Shown here: in pieces, positions 23,362 to 35,785 of the stretch | Numbering within the stretch: the stretch's first letter is position 1 | How the letters are laid out: every line of letters begins with the position of its first letter | From: Calonectria ilicicola | Taxonomy: Eukaryota > Ascomycota > Sordariomycetes > Hypocreales > Nectriaceae | Direction of reading: 5' to 3' | Length of the DNA stretch: 64,000 bases | NCBI GenBank assembly: GCA_020809705.1 | Contig: CP085834.1 | Span: 1,798,001 to 1,862,000 of the forward strand | Program-made: the position numbers and the translations under genes | The notes under the pieces: generated by a model | The model's database searches: none | Told to the model about the DNA's origin: nothing | What the model saw: the letters and a program-made list of their open reading frames with translations, nothing else

Positions 23362-25437
23362 ATGCGACTACTGAATGTGGCTACCTTGGCACTGGAGGAA
23401 TTTGTGGGTGAAATCGGCCATGGCATCCCAGTCTATGCCATCCTGTCGCATACATGGGAAGACGGCGAGGTATCCTTGGATGACTACATTCAACAGAGGC
23501 ACCTAGACAAGAAAGGCTATGAGAAGATCAAACATTTCTGCCAACTCGCCGAATCTGAGGGATTTCAATACGCGTGGGTAGACACATGCTGCATCGACAA
23601 GACATCAAGCGCCGAGCTATCCGAGACAATCAACTCCATGTTCCGATGGTACGGGGACGCAGGTGTCTGCTACGCATATCTGGTAGATGTCGATAGCTCT
23701 GAGGATCCCTCCAATCAGCACTCATCCTTTTCCATGAGCCGCTGGTTCACTCGGGGTTGGACGCTGCAGGAACTTCTTGCGCCTGCAGAAGTCGTCTTTC
23801 TAGGCTCTGATTGGGCTGAAATTGGCACTAAAAGTTCACTCTGCAATACTGTTTCGACTATCACCAAAATAAATGAGAAGGCCTTGGATGGATCTTGGGA
23901 CAAGTACAGCGTCGCACAGAAGATGTCGTGGGCAGCTGGACGAAAGACAACTCGACTGGAGGACGAAGCATACTGCTTAATGGGTTTGTTTGACATTAAC
24001 ATGCCACTTCTCTACGGCGAGGGCCGCAAGACGTTCTTGCGTTTGCAACAGGAGATAATTAAGGTTATCAGAAGACCAGTCGATCTTCGCATGGTCATAT
24101 CCTGATGACCATCATTCGCACACAGCGCTGACAGGTCTTCTGGCGCCGTCTCCTGAACAGTTCAGAAGAGCATCCCAAATCGAGATGTCTGGGCATGGCG
24201 AAGAGTACGAGAACCCGTTTGAAATAGTAAACCGACTGGTCCGCATAAGGCTACGTCTGTTCAATAATGTCAAAGCAATGAAGCTACAGCTTCTCATGTT
24301 AGAGCCAAGGCTTTACAATATCGTTCAGCTTCACCAGGATGAGGAAATTGAGGGCGGCTATCTTTTGGAGCATTCGACTTCGTCCACGCCCCAAATACAA
24401 CTACATCAGGTTCTAGAAGCTGAGATAAGCGAGCGAGCTCAAGAAAGCCAACTGGTAGTACCAATGATCAATTTCGAAGCTGCAGATAGTGGGGGTGAAC
24501 CATTACACGAGACAAAACCTGAGTTTGAAAATGTTAATGTCTCTGATACTGATGAACCTTCTGGAATCGGATCACAAAATGAGCCTCCGGATGGGCCTGA
24601 GCACTGGGTATGGTACATCTACGAACCTGTCGTTGTATTACCATTGAGATGCCGTGTCGGGAAAAATCCGGTAGGGATTCTCCTTTCAAGAGGTCCAGTG
24701 GAAGGCACGGGTGTAAGGGTTTTATCTCGGGTTCACAATCCCTCGATTGTCGTTATCAAGGACATTTCACTCTCCTCTTTCACATCCTCGCGAACTACCT
24801 ATGCCAGCATATCGGGGAGCAAAACGACTGCGCCCACATTTGGCGATTCCTCGGGGTTGGACAGCTACTCGTGGCCCGAAATTCGCATGGGAGGCGTTCT
24901 CTCAGCGGGGTACTTCTTTTTTGAAGACTGTGGGCTTGATTGGTTCACAGATGAATCCGGTAGGATACTAACACATGTTCGCAAAAATCAGACCGACCTT
25001 GGCACTGTCCAACCCCCCCCCCTCTCGTGGTGTTCTATCATGAATCTGGTGACGAAGCAGCTCACCCGACCTTTTTCGTGGCAATCAACAAGTATAGTAA
25101 GCGACCTCGTAAATGCGAAATTTACCTAGGCCTTTCTCGGGATGGTGCTGCAGCGCTTATGATACTGGATTACAAACTTTTCTCGATAGACCTGGCTCGT
25201 GACCGCCGTGTCCAAGTTCCACTCGGGGATGGCGCTACTTTGGCCGTCAAACTCAGGGAGGGTGCGGCAACTCCATTCATATCGTTGTCCGTAGAAAGCA
25301 ACGATACCTGCAAATATCGAGGCGAGGGTAGGCTTGATGAACTTGGCAAAAAAGGATGGTTGAGCTCGAGGTTATTTCCGGTCTTAAGGTCACTGAGGAG
25401 GGGTGACTCGACAGGACCGGGCAGATTGAGTGCCTAA
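23362..25437 (+). pseudogene. HET-domain protein gene disrupted by two frameshifts
   Basis: HET-domain proteins act in fungal heterokaryon (vegetative) incompatibility. The first frame (23362-24105) shows the conserved blocks ILSHTWEDGEVSLDDY, YAWVDTCCIDK, RGWTLQELLAP and AYCLMGLFDINMPLLYGEG. At about 24064-24073 the frame breaks. Homologous-looking sequence (DQSIFAWSYPDDHHSHT, LLAPSPEQFRRASQIEM) continues one base further on, as if one base were inserted. That frame runs to a C10 tract at 25013-25022, after which the plausible continuation (LVVFYHESGDEAAHP) lies in a third frame, as if one C were missing. No ordinary intron explains either break. The ancestral product would be about 690 aa. 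It is either a decayed allele or carries assembly errors; the C run is a typical error site. Confidence 0.7.
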
Positions 25438-26218
25438 GGCTGGAGAGCATAGAGAATGTTGATGACAGCATTTATTTGACAGAATAACAATGCTCTACTC
25501 CCAACCCTTTGTCAGGTTTGAATCCGAGTTGCTGGGGCAGTCACGCATTTAAAAGATCAGTAGCAAAGAACGCGGTGTATGGTGATTTAGATAATGTAGG
25601 TTCAAACTGTATTAATTGCAATGTTGGCAGTTACAGCCAATACAGGGCAAATGTCATGATTGCTGAGAGTTGCAGTAACTGTTTCTAACGCTTTCAAATC
25701 AACGAACAAGCCAAGTTGTGACGTCGTCTCGCCCAAGAACAAACTCTTGTGGATAGTCCATCATTTTTCTTGCTAACGACCTCCGAAGTGGATTCTTGCC
25801 GAGGCTCGTGGATAGACTCTAACCTAATTTGCAGGAAGCTTTAATATATTTTCGAATGTCACATACATCCCAGCACTACTTCACTTTAAGTTCCGGTAAT
25901 AAATCTCATTCCCGTGCGAAAACATCGCCGGTTGATCCGGCGGACGGTATTGACGCCATCGCTCCACCGACTACATGTGTGGGGCGCTGGGTCCGTCAGA
26001 ATAATCTGACACGAGGAACCCACTTGGCTCGGTTGCGCTTGTCTGTCGAACTATCGTCAGTTGCCATTAGAGAACATGTTAGTGGAGGACAGTGGTGTTC
26101 AATATAAGTATATATCACAATACCCAAAATCCGAAATAATGGAAAACTCGTTCGACGCAACGGCCTAAATATACAAACGCATCCTATTTCCATCCGTTTT
26201 TGTTTTACTTCCAGCAAA
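25438..26218. other. Intergenic stretch upstream of lipocalin-like enzyme gene
   Basis: A 781-bp gap containing the 3' end of the HET locus and the promoter of the secreted CrtC-like gene. No gene or clear repeat is visible. Confidence 0.4.
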
Positions 26219-27440
26219 ATGGTCAAGTTGTGGATCTTTGGCGCTGCTACTTTGGCTGCAGCACGCTCCATTGATCTACTTGGTTCAAGCAATGCGTACA
26301 GTTACCATGTTCAGGCAGAAATAATCTCCAACTTATCAAGTGTGGTTGAAATGAAATCCACTACGGCACCATTTGATGGCCCGAAGGTCATTCCCGTCAA
26401 TGATACCACATGGGATTGGTGGTACTTTGACGTTGTTAGCAAGGATGCTTCACAGTCTTTAACTGTTGCCTTTTACTCTGCTTCTCAGAAAGCCCTTCCT
26501 TTCCTCCCGGAGCTGGATTCAATCAACTTCGTCCATGTCTCGGGTGTCTTCCCGAATGGAACCCAGTACGAAGCAATTCTACCAGCTCAAGACAGCCCTG
26601 TTTTCACTGCTGGAAATGGGTCTTCGGGTTACTGGAAAGGAACTGGCATGAGTTGGAAAGGCTCTCCATCTCTTGATGAGTACTTCGTCAATGCAGCGAA
26701 TGCTAGCACAGGGTATAGCGGCACCATGAAGATAAAATCTGTCAGTATTCGTCTTTTCAGAATGGCTCTTAGCTAATAGTTTAGATAGATTGCCCCTGCT
26801 CATTACCCATGTGGACCAATTACATCCGGCCAGTCAGAGGAAGTTGTGCCCGGAGTAGGCTGGGCAAACTCTATCCCTGATGCTGAAGCTGAAGTCAATT
26901 TTCAGATTGGAGACTATAAAATGAAATTTAGCGGCTATGGATACCATGACAAGGTGAGAGGAACATTAACTCCCATAATTGCATCAGCTAACAGCTTCTG
27001 GTATAAAGAACTGGGGTTCTCGCACATTTTATGACAGTGTCGGTTTGTGGTACTGGGGTCACGCACGCCTTGGTAATTACTCAATTGTTTGGTTCGACAC
27101 GCTTGCCCCTGACGCATCTGAATATCTGTCGGCATATGTCAGCAAAGACAGCAAGGTTCTAGCCAGTGATTGTTCTGGAATCAAAATACGACCAATTGGT
27201 TCCAACTCAACTTTTCCTCCAGTTCTTTCCACTGGCTCTCCCACGGGCTTCTCTATGGATATTGACATTCCCAACGAAGGCAAGCTAGTGGCAAACGTGA
27301 CAAACCTTTCCGTCGCCGCAACTATCGGTCTATATTACACCAGATTCATCGGTACCATCAATGGGTCTATTGGTGGTGTTGATTTGCCCACTGGGTCTGG
27401 ACTTTGGGAGCAGTTTAAGACCAAAGAGATCTGGGAATGA
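26219..27440 (+). CDS. Secreted CrtC/AttH-like protein, Diels-Alderase-like family
   Basis: Predicted 372-aa protein from exons 26219-26740, 26789-26953 and 27009-27440, all joined in phase 0. Residues 1 to about 17 (MVKLWIFGAATLAAARS) form a likely signal peptide. The protein carries family hallmarks: DTTWDWWYFDVV, then KSIAPAHYPCGP across the first junction, PGVGWANSIPDAEA, and GYGYHDKNWG (residues 223-232) across the second. These belong to the hydroxyneurosporene-synthase/AttH two-lipocalin fold used by fungal pericyclases such as decalin-forming and tropolone hetero-Diels-Alderases. Several N-glycosylation sites (NGS, NAS, NVT) fit secretion. It lies next to a bZIP regulator and upstream of the CoA-transferase/AtuA/P450 group, suggesting a tailoring step in a small-molecule pathway. 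Actual chemistry is unknown; plain hydratase or non-enzymatic roles remain possible. Confidence 0.8.
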
Positions 27441-28071
27441 TCCATTGGTGCTGTCGAGAAAAATAACTGCTTGGGCCTAGGCTTTTGTCATAGCCCTATA
27501 CTTCCTTAAATTCTGTATTCAACTTACTTAGATACTTTTACAGGCCTTATTAGATTAAATAGAATGAGCAGTATCCCGTAAATTCGGCATTGCAAGATAG
27601 AATTTTAATATGAAATGTTTGTCCAAATTCAATATTATTGAACAGTGACAATTTTACGCCATTATGCATTTTTATACATTAGAAAAAAAAAATGGTACCA
27701 AGGATTAGTCAACATCCACATCATTTTTTTTAACATGAAAAGTGCTCTCTACTCAGCAATCTTTTATAATTTAATATTTTTAGTAGTCCGTATATCCATG
27801 TTCAAAAGCCCTGCCATATTATGCACCAAGTTCATCGAAACGAACCGAGGTGATGGCTCGATGCTGGTGGATCTTTAGCTTTGTTAGGCTCAGGAACAAC
27901 ACCGCCATGCTCCACCAGACCCCTGTTGAAAAGGCCTCACCGACATGTCCCCACCACTCGTCATAACCTCAAAAGGAGATTAGTTTCCTGTAAATACTCT
28001 CGTTTCGTTCGTCCGATTTGTGTCCATTAATTAAGCATTTAAACCCATCAATACTGTCCGGGTGAATCTCC
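27441..28071. other. AT-rich intergenic stretch
   Basis: A 631-bp AT-rich gap between the CrtC-like gene and the bZIP gene, with A and T runs (for example near 27684 and 27726). It carries the bZIP promoter. No gene is visible. Confidence 0.4.
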
Positions 28072-29843
28072 ATGTCAGACAGAAGAGCCAAGAACGGAAT
28101 ATCTAGCCCCAAACCTGGGGCGCGGAAGCGGGCACAGAATAGGATATCTCAGCAATGTCGTCGTGAGCGGACATCAGTAAAGGCCCAGCGCTTGAAACAC
28201 GCCCTTTCCGCGATACAAACCACCTCCGATGCCCCAGACGCAGATCGATATTCGGCGCTGCTGCAAGCCTACCTGAAACTTGTTGAGGAAAATGAGGAAC
28301 TAGAAGATGCTCTGATGCGACTTCGAAAACGAATGCTCAGTATGAGCAATACCGCTGCCTCTGGTGCTGGTAAATAGTCCATTTCGGACCGGTTTGTTGA
28401 TGAAGTTGCTGATCATCATGTTTACAAATTCAAGATGACCCCATTTTCCAGAAACTGTTCAAAAAGCGCACACAGGAAGATGTCTCAGTATCATCGCAAG
28501 TAAAGCCGCACGATACGACAATTCGGATAACCCCCGAACAATCGGATTCAACACAACCAGTCACTGAAGGGGTGGGTGGCCAGTCTAGCGTGTATATGCC
28601 ACAGACAATGTTTGGAGATATCACGTTTCAAAATATTTCAAATCCACTCGCTCCTGATTTATCCAACTGGATGAATTTTGAATCTGTAAATTGGGACGCA
28701 TCCGTACTAACCGGCGACGCCAACCCGGATATGTCTACCGAAGTCTCGGTGCAGCCCAATATAGGAGCAATCCATATTCGCTCACCAATGAAGTTTGCCG
28801 ATCATGTACTTGATAGTTGCAGAAAATATCTGCAGTGCGGTCTTGATGCTGGCCTGACGGAACCCGGGCTTTCCGAACAGTTAGCTTCTGCAGCGATACG
28901 TCTCTTAAGCCGCAGTGCTGGTGTTGAAACGTACGTGTATGGTACCGTAAGTGAACAGCAATTTGTCCCGCGTATGGTGTGAGGAATGTTAATGATTAGC
29001 ACTAGGGGAGAGCAGAGTACCTGAAAAAAATAGTTCAATGGAGACTAAGCAATGCGCCGGACGATTGCGCGGCTATCCCGCCACAGTTTGCACCCACTCC
29101 ATTGCAGCGTCGGCCCGACTATTCAGCAGCCCAGCATAATTTATTAATTGACTTCATCTGTTGGCCGGAAATGCGAGACAAAATCATTCTTCACTCACAA
29201 AATCTCGACTTAGACGAATTGCAACGCGACATTTCCCTCAGCACAGTTATTGAAATACCCCAGCGCGAAATATCTTTGAATATCATGGATATGTTTCATA
29301 CGTGTTCTGATATCTCAAAAAGTAACCATCAAGGAACAAACCTGAATTATTTAAGAGATTTTAGCTGGGTATTCTATCAAGTTACAAAGGAGAGTGAGAG
29401 TTCTGCCGACATAGATTATGGAGTAGAGTCAGCCCTATTCCAGGATATCACCTCTTTTATGCAACAAAATTCAGCCTCTGATATTATTCAAGGCCTATCG
29501 TTGTTTCAACCTGACCCGAGCGGGAGCGTTGACTGGGCAACTACCACATATTGGAGTATGGGAGACATTGAGAGCGGCATATCTCACCCCAACAATCCTA
29601 ATTTAGGTTTTACAAACATGACGCGGTTCTTTGGCTTACATGGAGTAACGTCGTGGAAAATTGCAAAAGAGTTTGGAGAAAAGTATCCCATGCTAGACTG
29701 TTCATCAGGTAAGAAATACGGTCCATTTACCACTCCCTTCTTAGGCAATGTCTAACATGGAAAAAATAGATATTTTGTCTGTGTATCAAACAGCACCACC
29801 TGAGCAGGCGGCAGAGACCATAATAGGCCTCGGCGGCTTCTAA
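28072..29843 (+). CDS. bZIP transcription factor with DUF3425 domain
   Basis: Predicted 528-aa protein from exons 28072-28369, 28435-28946, 29006-29708 and 29770-29843. The basic region lies at residues 17-33 (RKRAQNRISQQCRRER), followed by a short leucine-type heptad segment around LLQAYLKLVEENEELEDALMRL. The C-terminal half has the DUF3425 pattern: TYVYG, EYLKKIVQWRLS, then HNLLIDFICWPEMRDKII. This pairing is typical of filamentous-fungal bZIPs that often control clusters. The last intron (29709-29769) is chosen because it has a CTAAC branch point and yields DILSVYQTAPPEQAAETII; reading through it would instead stop at 29755. It is positioned beside the CrtC-like gene and convergent with the CoA-transferase gene, so it is a candidate local regulator. 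The targets are not shown by the sequence. Confidence 0.85.
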
Positions 29844-30174
29844 ATGTATTTTTATCACTTCTAGGCTATATTCTTTCGAATTTAACAATGTTGGGGTCTT
29901 GATTTTCAAAGCCCGTTTTGGCTTTTAAAATCCAATTTCCCCGTTCTCCTAGGGTTCCATATCCGAGACTAAGAAAATTCTAAATCTAGATATTCAGCGC
30001 AACACAGCAAATATTACGATCAGTAGTCTGTGCGAGGACGCGGGGCCAAAATGTTTCTACAAATTCTCATCATAGGAAATTGTTATCTTGCAAGGAACTT
30101 GTCTGAGAGAAAGTGTTGAATACACGCGTTTAGCAAAATTCAGCATTCCAAACTTCAATTCAAATACCTTTTTT
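29844..30174. other. Convergent 3' intergenic stretch
   Basis: A 331-bp gap between the convergent bZIP and CoA-transferase genes. It should contain both 3' ends. Nothing else is visible. Confidence 0.4.
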
Positions 30175-31881
30175 TCAGGGCCAAAGAGCTTCGTAGGCAC
30201 CTGGATAGCAACTCCCAACGTCGTATCCCAACTTGGTCTGCTCAAACGCTGTCGCCTCACGGACATAGGTCAATGTTTCCAATTCACCATTTTCTTTACC
30301 ATAATTCGACTCTATATTCGCCCAATAACTTGGTTTAAACAAATCAGGTACGGACTTTTGAAGAGAGTTGACAAGCTTCTCTACTGCAATGAAGATTGTG
30401 TCATAATGGCGCAAGTTAATACCCGGATGCTTTGACCTGATAGACGCTTTCACGTCGGGTGAATATTCGCCAAGTGAGAGCAAGAATTGGTTGTACTGGT
30501 TGAGTGAGACACTGACAAGATAACTTCCACCCTTGTGAGCTCGTTGATCAACCGCTGCCAGCAAAGCCGTGAGTCCTATGATACCAGTCCTTCGTCCTAT
30601 TTAGTGATTTTCCCTGCATAATATCGATATGAGAACTTACTGGTAGTCAGAGTTTGGAAGAGGAGGAACGACTGGCTCATTCAAACCCAGAAATTTACCC
30701 GTCGCCCAACTTACTCCTGTGAAGCAATCCGAAATTTGTTGCCAGCCACTTCGGTGTGCTTCAGGCCCCTTCCAACCGTAGCAATTCTCTCTGAGCAGTA
30801 TGATGCCTTTCTGGCGTCTTTTGGCTACCTCTCGCAGGTATCGAAAACCAAAACCAAGCTTTTCCAATGCTCCTGGTCGATAGCCATCCAAAACCACATC
30901 GGCATCCTCGAGAAGAGCCGAAAACTTCTCCCGTCCATCTTGCGTCTTTAGATTGATTGACGTATCACGTTTACCCAAGTTAAGATCCACTAGAACTAAA
31001 CCAAGCTCGGGTTCCGTGGCACAAGAGACCCTTACCACGGTCGCACCGTAGAGGGCAGCTAGCTTTCCAATGGTCGGAGCTGCCACAGCTCGAGATAGGT
31101 CCAGAATTTTGATGCCTTCCAGTGGTCTAAATGTAGTATTCGTGACAGGCGAGTATGGTACTGGGGGTAGGACATCTTGATCTGATTGCTCGATCAGATA
31201 AATAGGATCATTCGCTATGGCCTTTCCTTGTTCTGATTCATGAAATTCTTCGGGGGTGAGGCAAATGGTTCCTGCTTGTCGCAAATGCTCATTTGACTGG
31301 ATATCTAGCCAGTGGCTATCGTATTGGGAAACAACTTTGCAGTACTCGTTAATGATTTCCATATCGTCGGTGAGTTCAGGCCGATACTGGGGGAGCTTTA
31401 ACATGCTCAAGCTTTTATCGGATTTGAGACTGCCGTGGAGATGAAACCAACGGCCATCCTTGGTCGGATAAACGTTAGTGCAGTTAAATCTCCACCGGGG
31501 AGTGATATGGCCGATATCATATTTGAGATATCGAGGGACCACCTCAGATTCCTTAAGCGCCTTGCCATCAACTTGGACCAGCAATGCAGAGACTAGAAAC
31601 AAGCTAGCCAGGTCAGTGTTGACAGAAACGCCTTGTTCAAGGCAGAAACGCTCTTTAGTAATGGCGTTTGCGTATGTTGCTGCCAGAGCCCAAAGTGCAG
31701 CACTAGATTCGGTTAACTTGAGAGGCGTGGGTATGTATGGCTCAGAGACGGTGGATGCATCAAATGTTGTCTTGTCGGCGATTTCCAGCACTTTGGCCGG
31801 AAGCCTGAGGCGATTATCATTCAACAAATTCTCGCGAAAGATTCGAGCAGCTTCTTTCTGCACACTGTAAGCGGAAGTCAT
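30175..31881 (-). CDS. CaiB/BaiF family (class III) CoA-transferase
   Basis: Class III CoA-transferases move CoA between carboxylic acids. The predicted 551-aa protein comes from exons 31881-30641 and 30589-30175, with a 51-nt intron giving NSDYQTGIIGLTALLAAVDQ. The start is placed at MTSAYSVQKEAARIF because this matches the usual N-terminal helix of fungal members; the frame stays open upstream but looks like leader sequence. The hallmark block begins PLEGIKILDLSRAVAAPTIG and continues with GATVVRVS, LVDLNLGKRDTSINL and VVLDGYRPGALEKLGFG. A long N-terminal extension with a degenerate half-domain is normal in fungal homologues. It is divergent from the AtuA-like gene across a 712-bp promoter, suggesting one pathway acting on an acyl-CoA. 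No peroxisomal PTS1 (ends ALWP). The substrate is unknown. Confidence 0.88.
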
Positions 31882-32593
31882 GTTTGAGTAGTTTGATGAA
31901 GCCTTGTAAGGTATTTTCAAATTCTTAGTGTTGATAAAATAGCCAAATTTATGAAATGGCACATCTTTGATAGTTAAACATAATGTATTTAATTCTAAAC
32001 CCATTTGTAGACAAGACTTGCTCATCTCATATGTATGGAGCTTGGGTGCTTGAATTTCTGCAGTCAGATATTTCTGACTATCCCCATAGGGCATCAATTC
32101 ACTCCACTCCACTAGCTATTAAGTCAAATCCCACCCTAGTCTACCCCACATAGCTCGATTTATGAATGATGGGTTTTCGACGGAAATGGTTGCATGCCCA
32201 AATGTTCCATGTTAGTTGCCATCATAGATTCGTCATTCTCAACAAACCAACCTCATTAAGCCAATATCATTCCTTGCAGTAATTATCAGAGCGGAGTTTT
32301 ATGCGAGTGCATGGTTCATGTATGACGTGGTGTCAGAAATATCTGACCGGTGGGGGTCGCCACTTTCAGCTCACTAGGCAAACTCTAAGGATGTGAAGTC
32401 AGGTTCTCGTAGTCCACCGACAAGAGGATAGTCAGTGTGAAACACAGCATCGAAGCGAGAAATAGTGATTATTGATCCGTCTAACTTGATTTCTATAAAT
32501 TTGTGCAGTCTCACTTCCCACCCCAAAGTATAGTAAACTTACTCCAAATTTGTGTTCTAGTCAAGCTTAAATCAGGATCGAAACAAAATAATT
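31882..32593. promoter_or_regulatory. Shared divergent promoter of CoA-transferase and AtuA-like genes
   Basis: A 712-bp region between two divergent start codons. A GTGGGG word at 32350-32355 fits the CreA carbon-repression consensus SYGGRG. Part of the left side (to about 32094) is still open in the CoA-transferase frame but is judged leader. Joint regulation is inferred. Confidence 0.5.
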
Positions 32594-34859
32594 ATGGCTA
32601 CTACAAGACGTGCCCTCAGAGTTGCTAACTGCAGCGGGTATACCGGTATGGAATATTTAAGCACTCATCCTTCTGCTTCTAAATTATGTGTTTTAGGAGA
32701 TGCCCGCAATGCATTTAGTCGAGTCGTTCGAGAAGGTTCAGTTGACATTGTCACCGCCGACTATCTCGCAGAGACAAATATCGGTAAGCCTATCTTCCAG
32801 ATAACAAATAACGATCTTAAGCTGATAAATCCTTCTATTTCTTTTTCAGCTTGGCAGGCCGTCGAAAGGCAACAGGATAACACTCAAGGGTACGACAAAG
32901 AGTTCTTGAAGGCATTTGATAAAGAAACTGCACATATTGTTGCTGAAAAGGGTATTAAAATTATTCACAATGGTGGAGGGTTGAATCCCAAAGGTTTAGC
33001 CTCTGCAGTTGAGGAGAAACTGACATCTTATGGAATTCACTCCCTAAAGGTTGCATATGTGGAAGGTGATGACGTTATTTCTCACCTTGGTAGCCTAAAG
33101 GAGTCTAACGAACTTGTCCATCTGAATGATAACAGCATCAGCTTCTCCGACATTAAAAACGAGGTCCTATGTGCAAATGCGTACATCGGTCTCGGCGGAA
33201 TTGCTACAGCCCTATCGCAAGGCGCCGACATCATTATCTGCGGTCGCTGCTGTGATGCTAGTCCAATCATGGGTTAGTTCATCTTAATCAGGGCATACAA
33301 CTCTCTAACTAACATACCATAAAGGCGCAGCTGTATGGTGGCATGACTGGGATGCATTAAACTTCGATGCACTTGCCGGATCATTAATTGCAGGACGTAA
33401 GTACCTCAGACCTCCAAGGGAATAGCCACTGCGTCCCAGATATTTAGCTAATCTCTAACGGAGACTGTATCGAATGTGGCTGTTACGCAACCGGTGGAAA
33501 CTTTAGCGGGTTTAAATCTATCATTGATAACCAGAACCAAGGGTTCCCCGTAGTTGACCTCCACGCCGACGGCACATTTGACATTTTTATCCAAGAAGGG
33601 GCAAATGGTTTGATTAGCCGCAATACAATCACTGCCCAAATTGTATATGAAATTCAGGTAACACAGGCTGTTCGGTTTATTAAATGATCAACTAATCTAG
33701 TACATTTAGGGTCCCTACTATCTTAATCCCGATGTCATTGCAGACATTACCAATGTAGTTATTCAGGAAACGGGAACCAATCGGTAAGAGAGAATGATAT
33801 TCCTGCAATAGGCAGGGCGTCTGACGCATTTATAGTGTAACGGTTAGTGGGATTCGAGGAATGGCACCACCGTCAACCACCAAACTCGCTGTATGTTACA
33901 ATGGAGGTTATCAGTGTGAGACTCCTGTATTCGCTACAGGTCTTGATATTCCTCAAAAATTATCTGCCTTGCGAAGAATATTCCAGCAAAATATTCCAGA
34001 TAAATCTGAATACCGCGTATTGAGAATTGACCAATACGGTATTCCTCAGGAAAATGCCCCCACTCAAGCACTGGCAACCTGCGCGTTTCGCATCTTCGCT
34101 CAATCTCCTCGTAAGGAGCCTGTGGAGCGAGTGCGCGAGGTGTTGATGGGCTCTTGGCTTGGTGGATTCCCTGGAATGCATCTCCACATGGACTTCCGCA
34201 CGGTAAAACAGCCATTTCAACGAGATGGAATTTGGACTAACCGTGTACAACAGTTGGCTCCGAAGCCTTTTGTTATATACCACCCATTTCTTATTCCTCT
34301 TGATAAGCTCAAAGTCACAGCTATCGTGGGAGACAAAACCTTGCCTGTGCCCGCCCCTGCATGCACTGCTCCTTTTCCGGGACAAAAGGTGGAGAACACC
34401 ACTAGTAGCTATCAATCAGACTCTTATGGTCCTACTATTAAGGTACCTTTGGGCACCAGAGTCTATGCTCGATCTGGCGACAAAGGTTCCAATGCAAATG
34501 TCGGGCTGTGGGTTGAGCATGATGACGAATATGAATGGGTCCGTTCTTTCCTAAGTGTAGGAACATTCCAAAAGCTACTTGGGGACGAAATTAAGCCTTA
34601 TGTCGCTCTTGAGCGCTTTGAGATGCCCCATGCCCGATGTGTTCATTTCCTCATCAAGGGCTTGCTTGAAGGAGGGATTAGTTGTACTCCTAGGCTGGAC
34701 GGCCTCGCAAAAGGCGTTTGTGAGTTTATTAGTAAGTTAACCCATATATTCCCCGACATACTCTTCATTCATTCCATGGACGAGCTTTGCCAACACTTCA
34801 ATACAGGGGCGCGACATGTGGATATGCCCGTTAGGTTCGTAGATCAGGGTACTATCTAG
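32594..34859 (+). CDS. AtuA-like acyclic terpene utilisation protein (DUF1446)
   Basis: Predicted 633-aa protein from seven exons: 32594-32783, 32850-33272, 33325-33396, 33464-33657, 33710-33783, 33836-34731 and 34807-34859. The N-terminal domain shows VDIVTADYLAETNIAWQA, KIIHNGGGLNPKG and GRCCDASPIMGAAVWWHDW. The C-terminal AtuA-like ferredoxin-fold domain shows GTRVYARSGDKGSNANVGLW. The first and last introns (66 and 75 nt) are in frame without stops, but splicing restores conserved joins (TNIAW and CEFIRARHVDMPV), so they are treated as real. In Pseudomonas, AtuA belongs to citronellol/geraniol catabolism; its exact reaction is not settled. Pairing with a CaiB/BaiF transferase and a P450 suggests handling of a branched or terpenoid acid here, which is inference. 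Confidence 0.88.
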
Positions 34860-35725
34860 AACCCTCCATGCTCTTGCGACGGAGTTTGGGACTTTTGAAT
34901 CTCCCCTTTTATCACTACGTAGAAATATAACTATATTGGAACATTGATAAACACATGCAATAAAAAAGTAAAGTTAAACAAAAGAAAATATTTTAGATTC
35001 ATCAGTTGTCATAACTATGGTGTAGGGAGCAATATCTTTGTACAAAGTCCATGGCCATCAATAAATATCCCATGATCTCCTCTTTCAAATTTGTGACAAT
35101 CTATATTTCCAATTCCTCCGACGGTAGGAGTCCTACCACGATGTTCTGTGTGCCAGTCTATAACGAATGAAAGAGGTTGGATTCTTGACTAGCCTACCCA
35201 ATCATATCAATGAATGTAGCAGCCCAGAGTAGCAATCAAATTGCACTCTAAAACTTTATCGTTTTGGATTTTTCATTTTCAAAATCTAGTGGGAAGAATA
35301 ACCAAGTCATTAGTTGACTTGATCACGGTTCCCAACTCCCGGTATGCCCCAGAATACGCATTTGAATACATGCCTGAAAATTCTTGTCAGTTGTGACAAC
35401 CAGGTAGGATTGTTACAAGCCAATATCCAAGAAATTCAACGCTCACAGTCATTGGTGTCATCAACGCCTGCAACATGACACCAGTGTGCGGTTCACCAAG
35501 TCGTACCATTACCACGTTGGACCTCTCCTTTAAGATTTTTCGGATGGTGTCTTCTCAAAGTCCATTGGGTTTTCAGTAACAGGGATGTCCGGAATTATTC
35601 CAAATCAACAGACTGGAATTGGTCAGAATTTTGTAAGCCTTTGTAAGATTCTAAGTAAAGTTTGACAGAAAGCTAACCCCAAAACTTCAATCATTTCGGT
35701 CACGTAACCCCGGATCGACATCAGC

Positions 35726-35749
35726 AAGTGGGGGAGTCATCAACCCCCC
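35726..35749 (+). promoter_or_regulatory. GTGGGG...CCCCCC element, copy 1
   Basis: A 24-bp element starting AAGTGGGGGA and ending AACCCCCC, 300-323 bp before the P450 ATG. It contains GTGGGG (CreA SYGGRG type), and its G5 and C6 runs can pair as an imperfect hairpin. It is repeated 60 bp downstream with 21 of 24 positions identical. Confidence 0.55.
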
Positions 35750-35785
35750 CGCATTTTGTCCTCAATGCAACTCAAGTCTCACGGA

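Noticed and set aside
24960..24991. 32-nt intron with TACTAAC in the HET gene
   Set aside because: It would restore the frame, but it is far shorter than any other intron in the window and would destroy conserved-looking sequence; a frameshift at the C10 tract is simpler.
31882..32112. N-terminal extension of the CoA-transferase
   Set aside because: Open frame with a possible ATG at 32094, but family members begin with the helix starting at 31881 and the extra sequence is not coding-like.
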